DNA from: Anaerolineaceae bacterium
Lineage (GTDB): Bacteria > Chloroflexota > Anaerolineae > Aggregatilineales > Phototrophicaceae
Assembly: GCA_002699585.1 (NCBI GenBank)
Contig: PABP01000032.1
Coordinates: forward strand, 138,636 to 202,635
DNA length: 64,000 nucleotides
Direction of reading: 5' to 3'
The position numbers were made by a program, and so were the translations under genes. This document shows, one piece after another, positions 18,458 to 27,077 of the stretch. The number at the start of each line of letters is the position of its first letter. Within the stretch, counting starts at the first letter, position 1. Under the pieces are notes generated by a model that saw only the letters and a program-made list of their open reading frames with translations, did no database searches and had not been told where the DNA came from.

Positions 18458-19540
18458 CTAGGGCGCTTTTTCTAGCTTTGTGAAAAAGTCACGGAAGATG
18501 GCATCACGGTTGATTCCGTAAGCTTCTCGCATTAAATGACGGCTGTCATCTTGCTCGTAAAACAGGTCCTGGGTCAAAATAGGTGAATGGACGAGGTGAG
18601 AAGGCACCCATTCTGGATTTAGTAACCAGGCAATGTTGATGATATCCCAGATCACCCAGGTGCGACCGAATTGTTCATTCAGACCAAACATTGGATAAAT
18701 CGGATTGTGGGTGTAAAGATGATGGAGATAGTCACCGATTTTGCCTTTGCCTTTAACCCAACGTTCCATATCCGGCAGGGAAATTTTGAGCTGCTCACCG
18801 ATGTAATAACCGGGCAGATACACATGGGGAACGCCGCAATCGAACAAGAGACGTGACGCATGCGGGTCCTGGACCAGATTGAGCGAGGGGACATTCGATA
18901 GCTTGACGTGTGAGGGATAAGAACTGGTCCATAGCACAACGATGCGGTTGATGATCTCCGGCTCCATCAAGATGGCCGATGCAATATTCGTCACACAGCC
19001 TATTGCTGCAATATATAGTGGGCGCTCGTTGTCGGCCATTGCACGTTCAATGATGAATTCAGCGGCGGGTGTACGCAGAGGGATGTCTGCTGCTTCAAGG
19101 TAACCTGGCGAACCCCGGTAGACTTTGCCAGTAGCATCTTCTTCCATCAGGTCATAGACCTTCAAGATTTCCTGATAACTCAGTTCCATGCCCTCATCTG
19201 GCGGATAAAAAACCAGATCATGCGGGTTGATGTCATTGGCAATCATGTTTTTAACCGACTGCTGATACTTCCTTAAAAAGTCAGATAAATCAGCGTTTGG
19301 GTCGGCTTTAAGGGCATCATAGGCCTTTGTCAGTGGTTCTTTATGGTGCTGATGCGAATATGGCTCCGCCAAAACACCTTCGATTTCAAGCGCATCTTGT
19401 GAGAGCAATGCCCAGGCGATGGCATATTGGTCATCGATTTCGTTATGGGTGTCCGTATCAATGATGAGGCGTATCTTGCCTGACGGCAGCGCTAGCCTTT
19501 GGCGCATCGTATCTTCAGATAGTTTGGGGAAGTTTGGCAC
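18458..19540 (-). CDS. Inosine-uridine nucleoside hydrolase-like protein
   Basis: About 360 residues related to the calcium-dependent nucleoside N-ribohydrolases. The N-terminal Asp cluster is present but spaced out as DTDTHNEIDD (Asp28, Asp30, Asp36, Asp37), and AAIGCVTNIASAI, DPHASRLLF and WDIINIAW match later family blocks. The normal HD near the C-terminus is WD. Insertions make it longer than the usual 310 residues. GTG 19540 is chosen because GAGAGGA lies 7 nt upstream; ATG 19570 has no ribosome site. The stop abuts the GH42 ATG. It could release a pentose from a nucleoside-like compound. Confidence 0.8.
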   Translation of the reverse strand: MPNFPKLSEDTMRQRLALPSGKIRLIIDTDTHNEIDDQYAIAWALLSQDALEIEGVLAEPYSHQHHKEPLTKAYDALKADPNADLSDFLRKYQQSVKNMIANDINPHDLVFYPPDEGMELSYQEILKVYDLMEEDATGKVYRGSPGYLEAADIPLRTPAAEFIIERAMADNERPLYIAAIGCVTNIASAILMEPEIINRIVVLWTSSYPSHVKLSNVPSLNLVQDPHASRLLFDCGVPHVYLPGYYIGEQLKISLPDMERWVKGKGKIGDYLHHLYTHNPIYPMFGLNEQFGRTWVIWDIINIAWLLNPEWVPSHLVHSPILTQDLFYEQDDSRHLMREAYGINRDAIFRDFFTKLEKAP

Positions 19541-19580
19541 GGATGAATCCTCTCGGTCAATAAGTATCATGAAAAATGAT

Positions 19581-20663
19581 CTAAAGTAGCGCGCCTAGAT
19601 CGTCAACATTCTGACGAGCTATCTGATAGTCCTGCTCAATGAGTTGGGTCAGTTTTTGAGAATACATGTACATATCAACATCTAGGTTGCCATCAATGAC
19701 GGGTTGTATCCATTCTTTGGGGATGCCATCAACGCCCTGATAAGCACCTGCGAGCGCGCCAGCCACGCTGGCATAGCTGTCTTTATCGCGGCCATACATG
19801 ATCGCACCCATGATCGATTGCTTGGCGCCACCCTCGGCAGCCACGAACATCGACAGGGCAACTACCAGCGTATGGATTGCTTCAGAAAACAGGTGTCCCC
19901 ATTCAAGGATTTCCATTAAGGGTTCACGGATAGCGAAGACATCACGTTTGTCTCTGGCAACTTCTAAGGCCCGATCTAGAAATTGCAGGTTAGGATCGTA
20001 GCGCCATTCGGTATTGTGCCAGTGATCGCCTTCTCTGCGACGAGCAAAACGGATATGTGCATGTCGTGCTGCTTCGATGATGCCGTCAACACTGGCCGTA
20101 GGCCGCATCGCTTCTGCTATGGCTGCAACCAATATAGCTGAGCTATTCTTGGCATACCCAGCCGTCAGGAACGCCATGTCAAAGCCCAGTTGGTAGGCTT
20201 CATCAGGTTGACAGGCTGTGATTAACCCAAGTGGCGAATTGGCCATGAGGGAACCATTGGTTGGCTCACCGCCGAATGCGACCTTATCCTCTTGCCAGAG
20301 GGCCTTCATATAGTATTCTTCGATAAAACCTTCATGGAGTGGGTCAGGCGCATTGTGATACGCTTCTGCCAGGACCATCGCCAGGTCGCCAGGCCGAGGC
20401 TTGCCTCCAGCACGGAAGATTGCCTGACAGTGCAGATGCTTGAGGCGCGTATCATCAGTATAGTTGCCGATGGCATCACCACTGGCAAAATGGGCGTGGT
20501 GCGCCGGTGGGCGGCGATATGGCACATAGCGATCCAGATTGCCCCCATAACTTTCGCGGATTTCTTCGGGCGTCATGTGCTCGACAGGACCACCCAGGGC
20601 GTCGCCAATTGCTCCGCCAAGCATGCACCCATACACTTTATTAAACAGTCTGGATTCAGACAT
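19581..20663 (-). CDS. ADP-ribosylglycohydrolase family protein
   Basis: 360 residues of the DraG/ARH fold, di-magnesium enzymes that cleave ADP-ribosyl bonds; many members in sugar loci act on other ribosides or have unknown roles. GCMLGGAIGDALGGPVE, YTDDTRLKHL (Asp70, Asp71) and the C-terminal metal motif GRDKDSYASVAGALAGAYQG are all present. The initiator ATG 20663 overlaps the stop of the ATPase gene (ATGTCTGA). Its place between an importer and glycosidase-like genes points to processing of an imported glycoside rather than protein de-ADP-ribosylation (inference). Confidence 0.85.
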   Translation of the reverse strand: MSESRLFNKVYGCMLGGAIGDALGGPVEHMTPEEIRESYGGNLDRYVPYRRPPAHHAHFASGDAIGNYTDDTRLKHLHCQAIFRAGGKPRPGDLAMVLAEAYHNAPDPLHEGFIEEYYMKALWQEDKVAFGGEPTNGSLMANSPLGLITACQPDEAYQLGFDMAFLTAGYAKNSSAILVAAIAEAMRPTASVDGIIEAARHAHIRFARRREGDHWHNTEWRYDPNLQFLDRALEVARDKRDVFAIREPLMEILEWGHLFSEAIHTLVVALSMFVAAEGGAKQSIMGAIMYGRDKDSYASVAGALAGAYQGVDGIPKEWIQPVIDGNLDVDMYMYSQKLTQLIEQDYQIARQNVDDLGALL

Positions 20664-21714
20664 TTTGGAGACCATTTTCACTCGGCAGCAACCAGATATG
20701 GGTTTTAGGTAATTGAATAGGCAGTGTTTGTCCCACCTCAATCTCAAAGTCAGCCGGGCCATGTGCCAACCAGGTATGCCCCATTACATCAAGCTGAACT
20801 TGTTTATGGGTGCCCATGTATACCTGTGTTAGGACTTTCGCCTGGACGAGGTTAGTATTGTCACTTGGAACAAGCGCTACATCTTCTGGTCGGACGGTAA
20901 CCATCACGGGACCGTCCGACTGGTCGACACGGCCCGCGTCAATCTCAAGATTACCTGATGGAGTTTCGACCACACTGCCTCGGCGTGTTCCGAGTATCAT
21001 ATTGTCATTGCGGAAGAAGCGAGCGACCTGGGCGGAATTGGGCCTTTCATAAAATGCCTGTGGTGTATCGAACTGCTGCAAAACACCGTTGAACATCAAG
21101 GCAATACGGTCTGCTAGCATGACCGCCTCTTCTTGATCATGAGTAACGAAGATCGCAGTTGTATTCAGCTCGTTCTGTATCGTGCGGATGAGTTCGCGCA
21201 TTTCCAGGCGCAAATTGGCATCCAGATTCGCCAGGGGTTCATCCAGCAGGAGCACATTCGGACGAACAATCAATGCGCGCGCTAGGGCAATGCGCTGCTG
21301 TTGCCCGCCTGATAGCTCGTGCGGACGGCGTGTCTCAAAGCCGGGCAATCGAACTAGCTCCAGCATCTCGCTGACTCGCCTATCGATTTCTTTCTGAGGC
21401 ATCTTGGCCATACGCAAACCAAAACCAATGTTTTTGGCAACATTCATCGTAGGGAACAACAGGTGCTTCTGGAAGACCATCACAGCCCCCCGTTTTTCCG
21501 TTGGGATAGTCAGCACGGACTTACTATCGAATAGGACATCACCCGAGGTTGGAAGTAGTAGGCCAGTAATCATGCGGAGCGTGGTTGTTTTGCCACAGCC
21601 GGATGGTCCGAGAAATGCCACCATCTCACCTGACTCAATTTCCAGGTTCAGATTGTTTACAGCGATGACTGAGTCGAAGCGCCGTGTTAGGTCCTTGATT
21701 AAAACGTGCGTCAT
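20656..21714 (-). CDS. ABC transporter ATPase with TOBE domain
   Basis: 352 residues. The ATPase domain has Walker A GPSGCGKTT, signature LSGGQQQRIALARA, Walker B LLLDEPLANLD and the H-loop VTHDQEEA. A C-terminal TOBE-type domain follows (VMVTVRPEDVALVPSD). This is the PotA/FbpC/YnjD arrangement used with paired permeases. It overlaps the upstream permease stop by ATGA. It energises import by the two permeases and the YnjB-like binding protein. Confidence 0.93.
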   Translation of the reverse strand: MTHVLIKDLTRRFDSVIAVNNLNLEIESGEMVAFLGPSGCGKTTTLRMITGLLLPTSGDVLFDSKSVLTIPTEKRGAVMVFQKHLLFPTMNVAKNIGFGLRMAKMPQKEIDRRVSEMLELVRLPGFETRRPHELSGGQQQRIALARALIVRPNVLLLDEPLANLDANLRLEMRELIRTIQNELNTTAIFVTHDQEEAVMLADRIALMFNGVLQQFDTPQAFYERPNSAQVARFFRNDNMILGTRRGSVVETPSGNLEIDAGRVDQSDGPVMVTVRPEDVALVPSDNTNLVQAKVLTQVYMGTHKQVQLDVMGHTWLAHGPADFEIEVGQTLPIQLPKTHIWLLPSENGLQNV

Positions 21715-22514
21715 AGTCGACCAAATCCTCCCATGACAGCTGAGTCCTGACCCAATTGTCGTGAAATTAATACGAGTACCAGGATTGCCGGGGCAACAAA
21801 TATAAGGCTAATGGCGGCAGCGTTGGAATAATTGACGCCACTTATGAATGGGAACAATACCATCGGCAGCGTGACAATTGTGCCGCCACCAATCAAAACA
21901 CTTGTGATGTACTGTCCCCAGGAAATCAAGAAAGTAAACATAGTCGCGACCATCAACCCTGGTAAGATACCAGGTAGAGTCACACGTAACAGGACCTGGA
22001 GTGGATTCGCGCCCAGTGTACGCGCAGTGTCTTCGAGTTCAGTGCCATAGTTGGCAAACACACTCGTCATTACCAACACCATATACGGAATGCACGGAAT
22101 CAAATGAACAAGGCTGACACCAATAAATGTATTGGTCAAATGAAGGCGGATGAAGAGTTGGTGGATTCCTAGTGTGGAAACAATCCCTGGAACAATGATA
22201 GGAACCATCAATATCCACTCGACAAGTCCCTTACCTTTGAAGTCGTTCAAAGCGATAGCACGAGCAGCGGGCAAACCCACCAAAATCGACAGGAAACAGA
22301 CGAATGTTGCAATGAGTAGACTGTTGATGAAACCTTCGCCAACCCGCGAAGATGCTGTGAAAACGTACTCCCACGAACTCAGGCTCCATTCGGTTGGCAG
22401 CAAATTCGGGAATAACCAGCGATGGGCGAACGACCAGATAATCTGGGGAACAACGGGCAACAAAACGCCCAAGGTAATTGAGATGGCTGCAATCCAGCGC
22501 ACTGCTTTTTGCAT
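21711..22514 (-). CDS. ABC transporter permease (second)
   Basis: 267 residues with about six membrane segments and the binding-protein-dependent transport signature EDTARTLGANPLQVLLRVTLPGI (cytoplasmic EAA loop, EDTARTLGAN). It resembles PotC/YnjC-type permeases. It lies 9 nt after the first permease gene and overlaps the ATPase gene by 4 nt, so these genes form one transport operon. Confidence 0.92.
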   Translation of the reverse strand: MQKAVRWIAAISITLGVLLPVVPQIIWSFAHRWLFPNLLPTEWSLSSWEYVFTASSRVGEGFINSLLIATFVCFLSILVGLPAARAIALNDFKGKGLVEWILMVPIIVPGIVSTLGIHQLFIRLHLTNTFIGVSLVHLIPCIPYMVLVMTSVFANYGTELEDTARTLGANPLQVLLRVTLPGILPGLMVATMFTFLISWGQYITSVLIGGGTIVTLPMVLFPFISGVNYSNAAAISLIFVAPAILVLVLISRQLGQDSAVMGGFGRL

Positions 22515-22523
22515 GGGAATTTC

Positions 22524-23396
22524 CTAAGTTTCTGCTGCGTACTTGGCAAGACGCTTGTAAGCAACCAAGAGTAGTATGGCCACGATTGCCAGGATGACAC
22601 TGATAGCCATTGCTTGTGGTCTAAGCGCTAAATCCGGGTCCTGATAATTGCGGAAGGCCATTACAGGCAATGTTGTTGGGTATCGCACACCCAGTAGCAG
22701 CGGAATCTCGTAATTAGCGAAAACGAAAGCAAAAACAATGATGGATGTTGATAGAATGCCCGGCATGATGAGCGGCAACAGAACAAAGCGGAAGCGCTGC
22801 CAACGATTTGCTCCCAACGTCTGTGCGATTTCTTCATATTGTGGCCCAACACTCTTGAGTACCGCTAGAACAACAATGCCAATAAAAGGCACTTCTTTCC
22901 ATAAATATGTCAGTTGGATAGCAATGCCGGGTCGGTCAAATACCATGACGGGGAAATCTCGCGGTGTACTGGTCAAACCCAGTGTAACGGCCCCACGCGA
23001 CAACAACCCACTTTGGCTGACGAGCAGGACGATACCGGTCGCAACGACTAAATGCGGTATCGGTATCGGTATTTGGTAAAGGAAAGTGAGGAATTGGCTA
23101 CCTCGAAAGGCATGTCTCAAGACCAGCGCGAAGAGCACGGCGATTACTGACGACATCAACGTACTCAAAAATGCGAGCCTAAACGTAAGCCATAAGGATT
23201 CGATGAAACCACTATCTGTCAGGATGTCTCTGTAATAATCCAGAGTGAAATCTTGCAGTCCAATCACCGGGAAGTAACCCACACTCTGTCCAATGCCGGA
23301 GATCATGCCACCGCCGAATAGCAATACGACAATTGCCAGTGCCGGGAAGAGCATCATCGGCACTCGGAGTTTCTCAAAAAGTTTGAGGCGATTCAT
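22524..23396 (-). CDS. ABC transporter permease (first)
   Basis: 290 residues with about six membrane segments and the EAA-type loop EEIAQTLGANRWQRFRF. Paired with the next permease as a heterodimer. A long stem-loop in the gap before it (23413-23440) separates it from the abundant binding protein. Confidence 0.92.
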   Translation of the reverse strand: MNRLKLFEKLRVPMMLFPALAIVVLLFGGGMISGIGQSVGYFPVIGLQDFTLDYYRDILTDSGFIESLWLTFRLAFLSTLMSSVIAVLFALVLRHAFRGSQFLTFLYQIPIPIPHLVVATGIVLLVSQSGLLSRGAVTLGLTSTPRDFPVMVFDRPGIAIQLTYLWKEVPFIGIVVLAVLKSVGPQYEEIAQTLGANRWQRFRFVLLPLIMPGILSTSIIVFAFVFANYEIPLLLGVRYPTTLPVMAFRNYQDPDLALRPQAMAISVILAIVAILLLVAYKRLAKYAAET

Positions 23397-23412
23397 ACCA
23401 GCTCCTGCTAGA

Positions 23413-23440
23413 CAGATGGTCGGCTTATGCCGACCATCTG
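23413..23440 (-). promoter_or_regulatory. 12-bp perfect stem-loop between binding-protein and permease genes
   Basis: CAGATGGTCGGC and its exact complement are separated by a 4-nt loop TTAT. There is no T-run, so it is unlikely to be a full terminator. Such hairpins after the first gene of ABC operons usually protect the upstream mRNA from 3' decay and raise the binding protein level over the membrane subunits; that role is inferred from position. Confidence 0.8.
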
Positions 23441-23451
23441 CTGGCGAGATG

Positions 23452-24714
23452 TTAGTTTTCTAATACGTTTTCGATCCATCCAGCTTCAATCGCCGTGACC
23501 CAATCACCGTTGGGTTCTGGCAAAGCTGCAGCTGCGAGGACAGTGGATGGCAACATGGCGGGATGCAATTCCATATTGTCGACTGCTTCCTGGAATTCAT
23601 CCGAATAGACCGTGGGCGAAATCGGCGATTGCCAGGCCCATAGTTCCGGATCGACCATCTTCAATTGGAATTCCTCAGACAGCATGTAGTTAGCAATAAC
23701 CATCGCGCCAGCTGGATTGGTAGCATTGAACGGAATGGCTACGAAGTTGTTATTGGAAATCGTTCCGGTATCGAAAACGAATGTGCGGATAGATTCTGGG
23801 TAAATACCCTGGAGGATGTTATTAGCGGCATTCGCTGGACCATAGCCCATATTGAAGGCAATTTCCTGGTTGGCGAGCATGCTATCCATCACGGTTGCTT
23901 CCGGATAGGTTTCGCCACCACGCCACAGATGGGGTTCTATTTCGTTTAGATAGTCCCATACCGCCGGGGCATATTCATCGAAAACATCCTGATCGAATTC
24001 TCCTAGGAAGGGTTCGGGGCCACCAGCGACCCAGTAAAAGACATGACGGACGAACACGCTACCAGTAAAATCAGGCAATGCTGGATAAGTGAATAGCCCA
24101 GGATTTTCTTCGATCCATGTCGTCAGGTCTTCAAATGTCGTCGGTGGTGTATCACCTACCAGATCGGTATTGTATTCCATCACGAACTGAGCATGACCCC
24201 AGGGGGATTCGTAGCCGTCGACAGCGTAGCCAAAGTCATATGCTAGGGCAGGGTCATCCCAATTAACGTAACGAGCATTGGGAATGGATTCTGCCCAGGG
24301 GCCATAAAGCAGGTCAGCTTCTTTAAGCGTGCGGAAGTTCTCACCATTTATCCACATGAGATCGATGGTGCCCTGTTCCACACCGGCTGAGGCTTCATTC
24401 AACACCTGGTCTACAAAGAGTTCAGCACCATTTGGAACCCGATTAAGCGTGACGCCATACAATTCTTGGACACGTTCGCCGATATCTGTATCAACATTCG
24501 TATTGATCTGATCATCGCCACCCCACATCCACCAGGTGACTGTGGTACCTTCAGCAGCGGCCAGTACTTCTTCCCAGCTGTCGAACCCAGGAACTTCTCC
24601 CTGAAGTTCATCATCCATCTGATCTTGAGCTATTAGCGCGCCTGTTGCTACCATAAGGAGCGCAATCATAACCATAAGACCACTAATTAAAGAATATCGT
24701 CTGGATAAAAACAT
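23452..24714 (-). CDS. YnjB-like ABC transporter substrate-binding protein
   Basis: 420 residues related to Escherichia coli YnjB (COG4134), the binding protein of an ABC system of unsettled substrate. It starts at ATG 24714, where GAGGAGA lies 7 nt upstream; the frame opens earlier at 24738 without a site. A signal peptide (hydrophobic stretch ending ATGALIAQD) precedes the mature chain. VTWWMWGGDDQINTNVD, DLMWINGENFRTLKEA and LLYGPWAESIPN are hallmark YnjB segments. Here it serves the sugar cluster, so it likely binds the imported glycoside. Confidence 0.88.
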   Translation of the reverse strand: MFLSRRYSLISGLMVMIALLMVATGALIAQDQMDDELQGEVPGFDSWEEVLAAAEGTTVTWWMWGGDDQINTNVDTDIGERVQELYGVTLNRVPNGAELFVDQVLNEASAGVEQGTIDLMWINGENFRTLKEADLLYGPWAESIPNARYVNWDDPALAYDFGYAVDGYESPWGHAQFVMEYNTDLVGDTPPTTFEDLTTWIEENPGLFTYPALPDFTGSVFVRHVFYWVAGGPEPFLGEFDQDVFDEYAPAVWDYLNEIEPHLWRGGETYPEATVMDSMLANQEIAFNMGYGPANAANNILQGIYPESIRTFVFDTGTISNNNFVAIPFNATNPAGAMVIANYMLSEEFQLKMVDPELWAWQSPISPTVYSDEFQEAVDNMELHPAMLPSTVLAAAALPEPNGDWVTAIEAGWIENVLEN

Positions 24715-24766
24715 AATTAATCTCCTCAGTAAATTCAAATTCTCGGGATTATTTCCTTGTCAAACT

Positions 24767-24791
24767 CAATTGCAGTGTGAAACTGTAATTG
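24767..24791 (-). promoter_or_regulatory. Inverted repeat in the leader of the binding-protein gene
   Basis: CAATTGCAGT and ACTGTAATTG pair at 9 of 10 positions plus one G-T, with a 5-nt loop. It lies between the epimerase gene and the binding-protein gene. There is no T-run. It could be an mRNA hairpin or an operator. Confidence 0.5.
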
Positions 24792-24855
24792 GGATTTCGT
24801 CCAGCCCACCTCCTGTATTGTCTAGGAACGAAAGGTCCACAAGAAATAGTTCTAA

Positions 24856-25701
24856 TTAGGCAACGTTCTCTCTCAAAAACGCGAGCGAAGTCTTTATTTC
24901 CTCATCCAGATTCTCGACTAGGGACCGCCATGTATTGACCGTACGTCCCGTTTCCGCATTTGGATTAGGAAATGTCTCAATGATCATGTCTTTTTGATAA
25001 CCAATTTCATCCAGGGCACGTTTGATGTCATGCCAATTGATATGCCCCTGTCCCGGCAATTTGCGATTGCTGGCAGCACAATGAAAGTGCCCTAAGTTTG
25101 GACCTGCTCGTCTAATCGCCGCAGCGAGGTTGTCCTCTTCCATATTCATGTGATAAGTATCTAGTTGGAGCTTCACAGCTGGGTGGTCAATCTGCTGGAG
25201 GAACACCAGTCCTTCATCAACCGTATTGAACATAAAGGTTTCAAAGCGATTGAGTACCTCTAACGTGAGTACAATACCTAAGTCGTCAGCAATGCGTGCA
25301 ACTTCTTTGAGTGCTCTTGCACTACGATCACGATAGGGTCTGAGGTCATCGGTCTGTGGAAAGAACAGCCAGGGTGCGTAGGTCACACCACCCAGTGCGG
25401 GGCTATCGAGCTTTGCAGCCGTTTCTAGGCATTGGCGCAAATACGTTACACCCGCTTGACGAACGGCCGCGTTCGGGCTGGTGATATCTGTTTCTGTACT
25501 AAGGCCCGTACTACAGAAAACGCGCAAGTTGAGACGCTCCAACTCATCGCGCATACGGGGAATATTGATGGTTTCAGGGCCAGAGACAAAGGATATTTCG
25601 ACGCTGTCGAACCCGCAATCATGCGCTTTCTGAAAATAAGCGATCTGGTCGTCCGACCATTGGTCAATCCAATAAAATATTTCAATACCAATTTTGCGCA
25701 T
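24856..25701 (-). CDS. D-tagatose/D-psicose 3-epimerase family ketose epimerase
   Basis: 281-residue TIM barrel of the xylose isomerase-like superfamily. The four metal and catalytic residues of ketose 3-epimerases are present with exact family spacing: Glu148 (EVLNRFET), Asp181 and His184 (LDTYHMNMEE), His207 (GHFHCAASNR) with Arg213, and Glu242 (IETFPN). In Pseudomonas cichorii D-tagatose 3-epimerase these are E152, D185, H211 and E246, so the intervals are the same. It inverts C3 of a free ketose. As the first gene of the cluster, it indicates that a free ketose occurs in the pathway. Confidence 0.9.
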   Translation of the reverse strand: MRKIGIEIFYWIDQWSDDQIAYFQKAHDCGFDSVEISFVSGPETINIPRMRDELERLNLRVFCSTGLSTETDITSPNAAVRQAGVTYLRQCLETAAKLDSPALGGVTYAPWLFFPQTDDLRPYRDRSARALKEVARIADDLGIVLTLEVLNRFETFMFNTVDEGLVFLQQIDHPAVKLQLDTYHMNMEEDNLAAAIRRAGPNLGHFHCAASNRKLPGQGHINWHDIKRALDEIGYQKDMIIETFPNPNAETGRTVNTWRSLVENLDEEIKTSLAFLRENVA

Positions 25702-25928
25702 ATTTAACTACAAAACTTTATTTGAATACAAGATAAATGTGTTATGGGAACGCTATTTGAGACTAATTATTCTGAAATTTCAGATTTCATATTGAACGGA
25801 TATTATCGTATAATTTACTTTTGTCAAACAAATTGGCCCCGATATCTCCGATCAGCTAGAAAATTCAAGCCATAAATTGACATATGATAAGGAATCAACT
25901 ACTATCATGCCCAACTTTTATCTAATAC
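25702..25928. promoter_or_regulatory. Divergent intergenic region with a perfect 14-bp palindrome
   Basis: 227 bp, AT-rich, between the catabolic cluster (leftward) and its likely regulator (rightward). TCTGAAATTTCAGA at 25771-25784 is a perfect palindrome. On the plus strand TATAAT at 25809-25814 lies 17 nt after a weak TTCATA (25786-25791), a plausible promoter for the regulator with the palindrome just upstream. The GntR/FCD protein is the natural candidate to bind the palindrome. Confidence 0.6.
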
Positions 25929-26675
25929 GTGTATCAATCTGAAATTCCAGTACGCTGTCATAGCCGGAGCAACAATTCCACCGTGTCGGACTATTCTTCT
26001 CCCATAGATGCCATCTCGTTGCCAAATCTCAATGACGTTGTCTATGATAGACTGCGTGAAGCTATTTTGCGTCTTGAATTTGAACCTGGCGAGCGTTTGA
26101 ACTTGCCAGAACTTGAGGAAAAACTACAGGTCAGCCGAACACCTCTGAAGAACGCCCTGACACGACTAGAGATGGAAGGGTTAGTGGCCATTCATCCACG
26201 GCGTGGCACGTTCATCTCAGAAGTGAGCAAAGAAAAGCTAGAAGAAGAATACAAAATTCGCAGTGCCTATGAGCTTTATGTTGCTCTGTGTATCTATAAG
26301 TACTTGTCACCAGAGGACTATGTATTCTTTGATAACATTTGGCGTCAAATGAATGAGCTAGCCCACAAAGCTGAATCACTGGGTTGGCAAAACGTGATCC
26401 ATAAGTATCTCTTGCTCGACTATGCGCTACATGAACGGTTCGTTGTGCGAGGGGGTCCCCCTCGAATGATCGTATTATGGCAACAAACTAACGTACATAT
26501 GCAGGTCAGTCGCATTGCTGGACGTTTGAGTGATTATGATTGTGATATGATACATTTTGAGCATCAACAAATCCTTGATGCTCTACATTTCGGTTCTCCA
26601 GAGCGGCTAAGTGCATCACTACTAAATCATCTGGAGTCCTCACGATTCAGAGTGGTAAGTATCCTAAAGGGCTAG
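25929..26675 (+). CDS. GntR-family regulator, FadR subfamily (FCD domain)
   Basis: Up to 248 residues: a winged-helix DNA-binding domain (YDRLREAILRLEFEPGERL, LQVSRTPLKNALTRLE, GLVAIHPRRGTFIS) and an all-helical FCD ligand domain with candidate metal His residues (YALHERFV, HFEHQQIL). The start is uncertain: GTG 25929 gives an odd N-terminal tail, and GTG 25983 would begin just before the conserved part; neither has a good ribosome site. Divergent from the large cluster, so it probably represses or controls it in response to a sugar acid or sugar phosphate. Confidence 0.88.
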   Translation: MYQSEIPVRCHSRSNNSTVSDYSSPIDAISLPNLNDVVYDRLREAILRLEFEPGERLNLPELEEKLQVSRTPLKNALTRLEMEGLVAIHPRRGTFISEVSKEKLEEEYKIRSAYELYVALCIYKYLSPEDYVFFDNIWRQMNELAHKAESLGWQNVIHKYLLLDYALHERFVVRGGPPRMIVLWQQTNVHMQVSRIAGRLSDYDCDMIHFEHQQILDALHFGSPERLSASLLNHLESSRFRVVSILKG

Positions 26676-26729
26676 AAGCCAGGATCATTTCAATCATTTT
26701 TTGTCAGACTGCCATTCTAAAAGTATCCC

Positions 26730-27077
26730 TCAGGGAACTGATTTCATTTTCGCGATTTCATGCATACTGAGTGCCATATTCTTGAGCATATGCAGCACAA
26801 ATTCGATCTGGTTCTCAGGGAACATTCTCAATATATCCAGCGCGCGCTGCTGCCAATCAGCGGATTCATCTTCGTAGAAATACATAATAGGTTTGTTGAG
26901 GGCACTAGCCCACAGCGGTAGATTGGGCACGTCAATAGTAGTCAGGCCATTCTCTACATTGGAAACAACTGCCTGACTGATTCCCAAGATCTCCGCGAGT
27001 TCTTCTTGCTTGAGATTCATGTCGCGCCGCGCCCGCCGAACACGTTCACCGAGTTGATTCTTTGCGTTATCTTTCAT
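26730..27077 (-). CDS. Small XRE-type helix-turn-helix regulator
   Basis: 115 residues. Residues 8-65 form a Cro/C1 HTH (LGERVRRARRDMNLKQEELAEILGI, SQAVVSNVENG). The C-terminal 45 residues are acidic then helical. It lies between the GntR gene and a serine recombinase and faces away from the latter across 266 bp of AT-rich DNA. It may belong to the recombinase element rather than to the catabolic cluster. Confidence 0.8.
   Translation of the reverse strand: MKDNAKNQLGERVRRARRDMNLKQEELAEILGISQAVVSNVENGLTTIDVPNLPLWASALNKPIMYFYEDESADWQQRALDILRMFPENQIEFVLHMLKNMALSMHEIAKMKSVP

Noticed and set aside
5698-25701. Assignment of the cluster to sulfoquinovose, apiose or L-rhamnose/L-fucose breakdown
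   Set aside because: A FucI-like isomerase and LacD-like aldolase do occur in some sulfoquinovose routes, a DAK-type kinase in tetrulose routes, and a rhamnosidase lies nearby. But no sulfoquinovosidase, sulfolactaldehyde enzyme, FGGY kinase or class II deoxysugar aldolase is present, so none of these substrates can be claimed.
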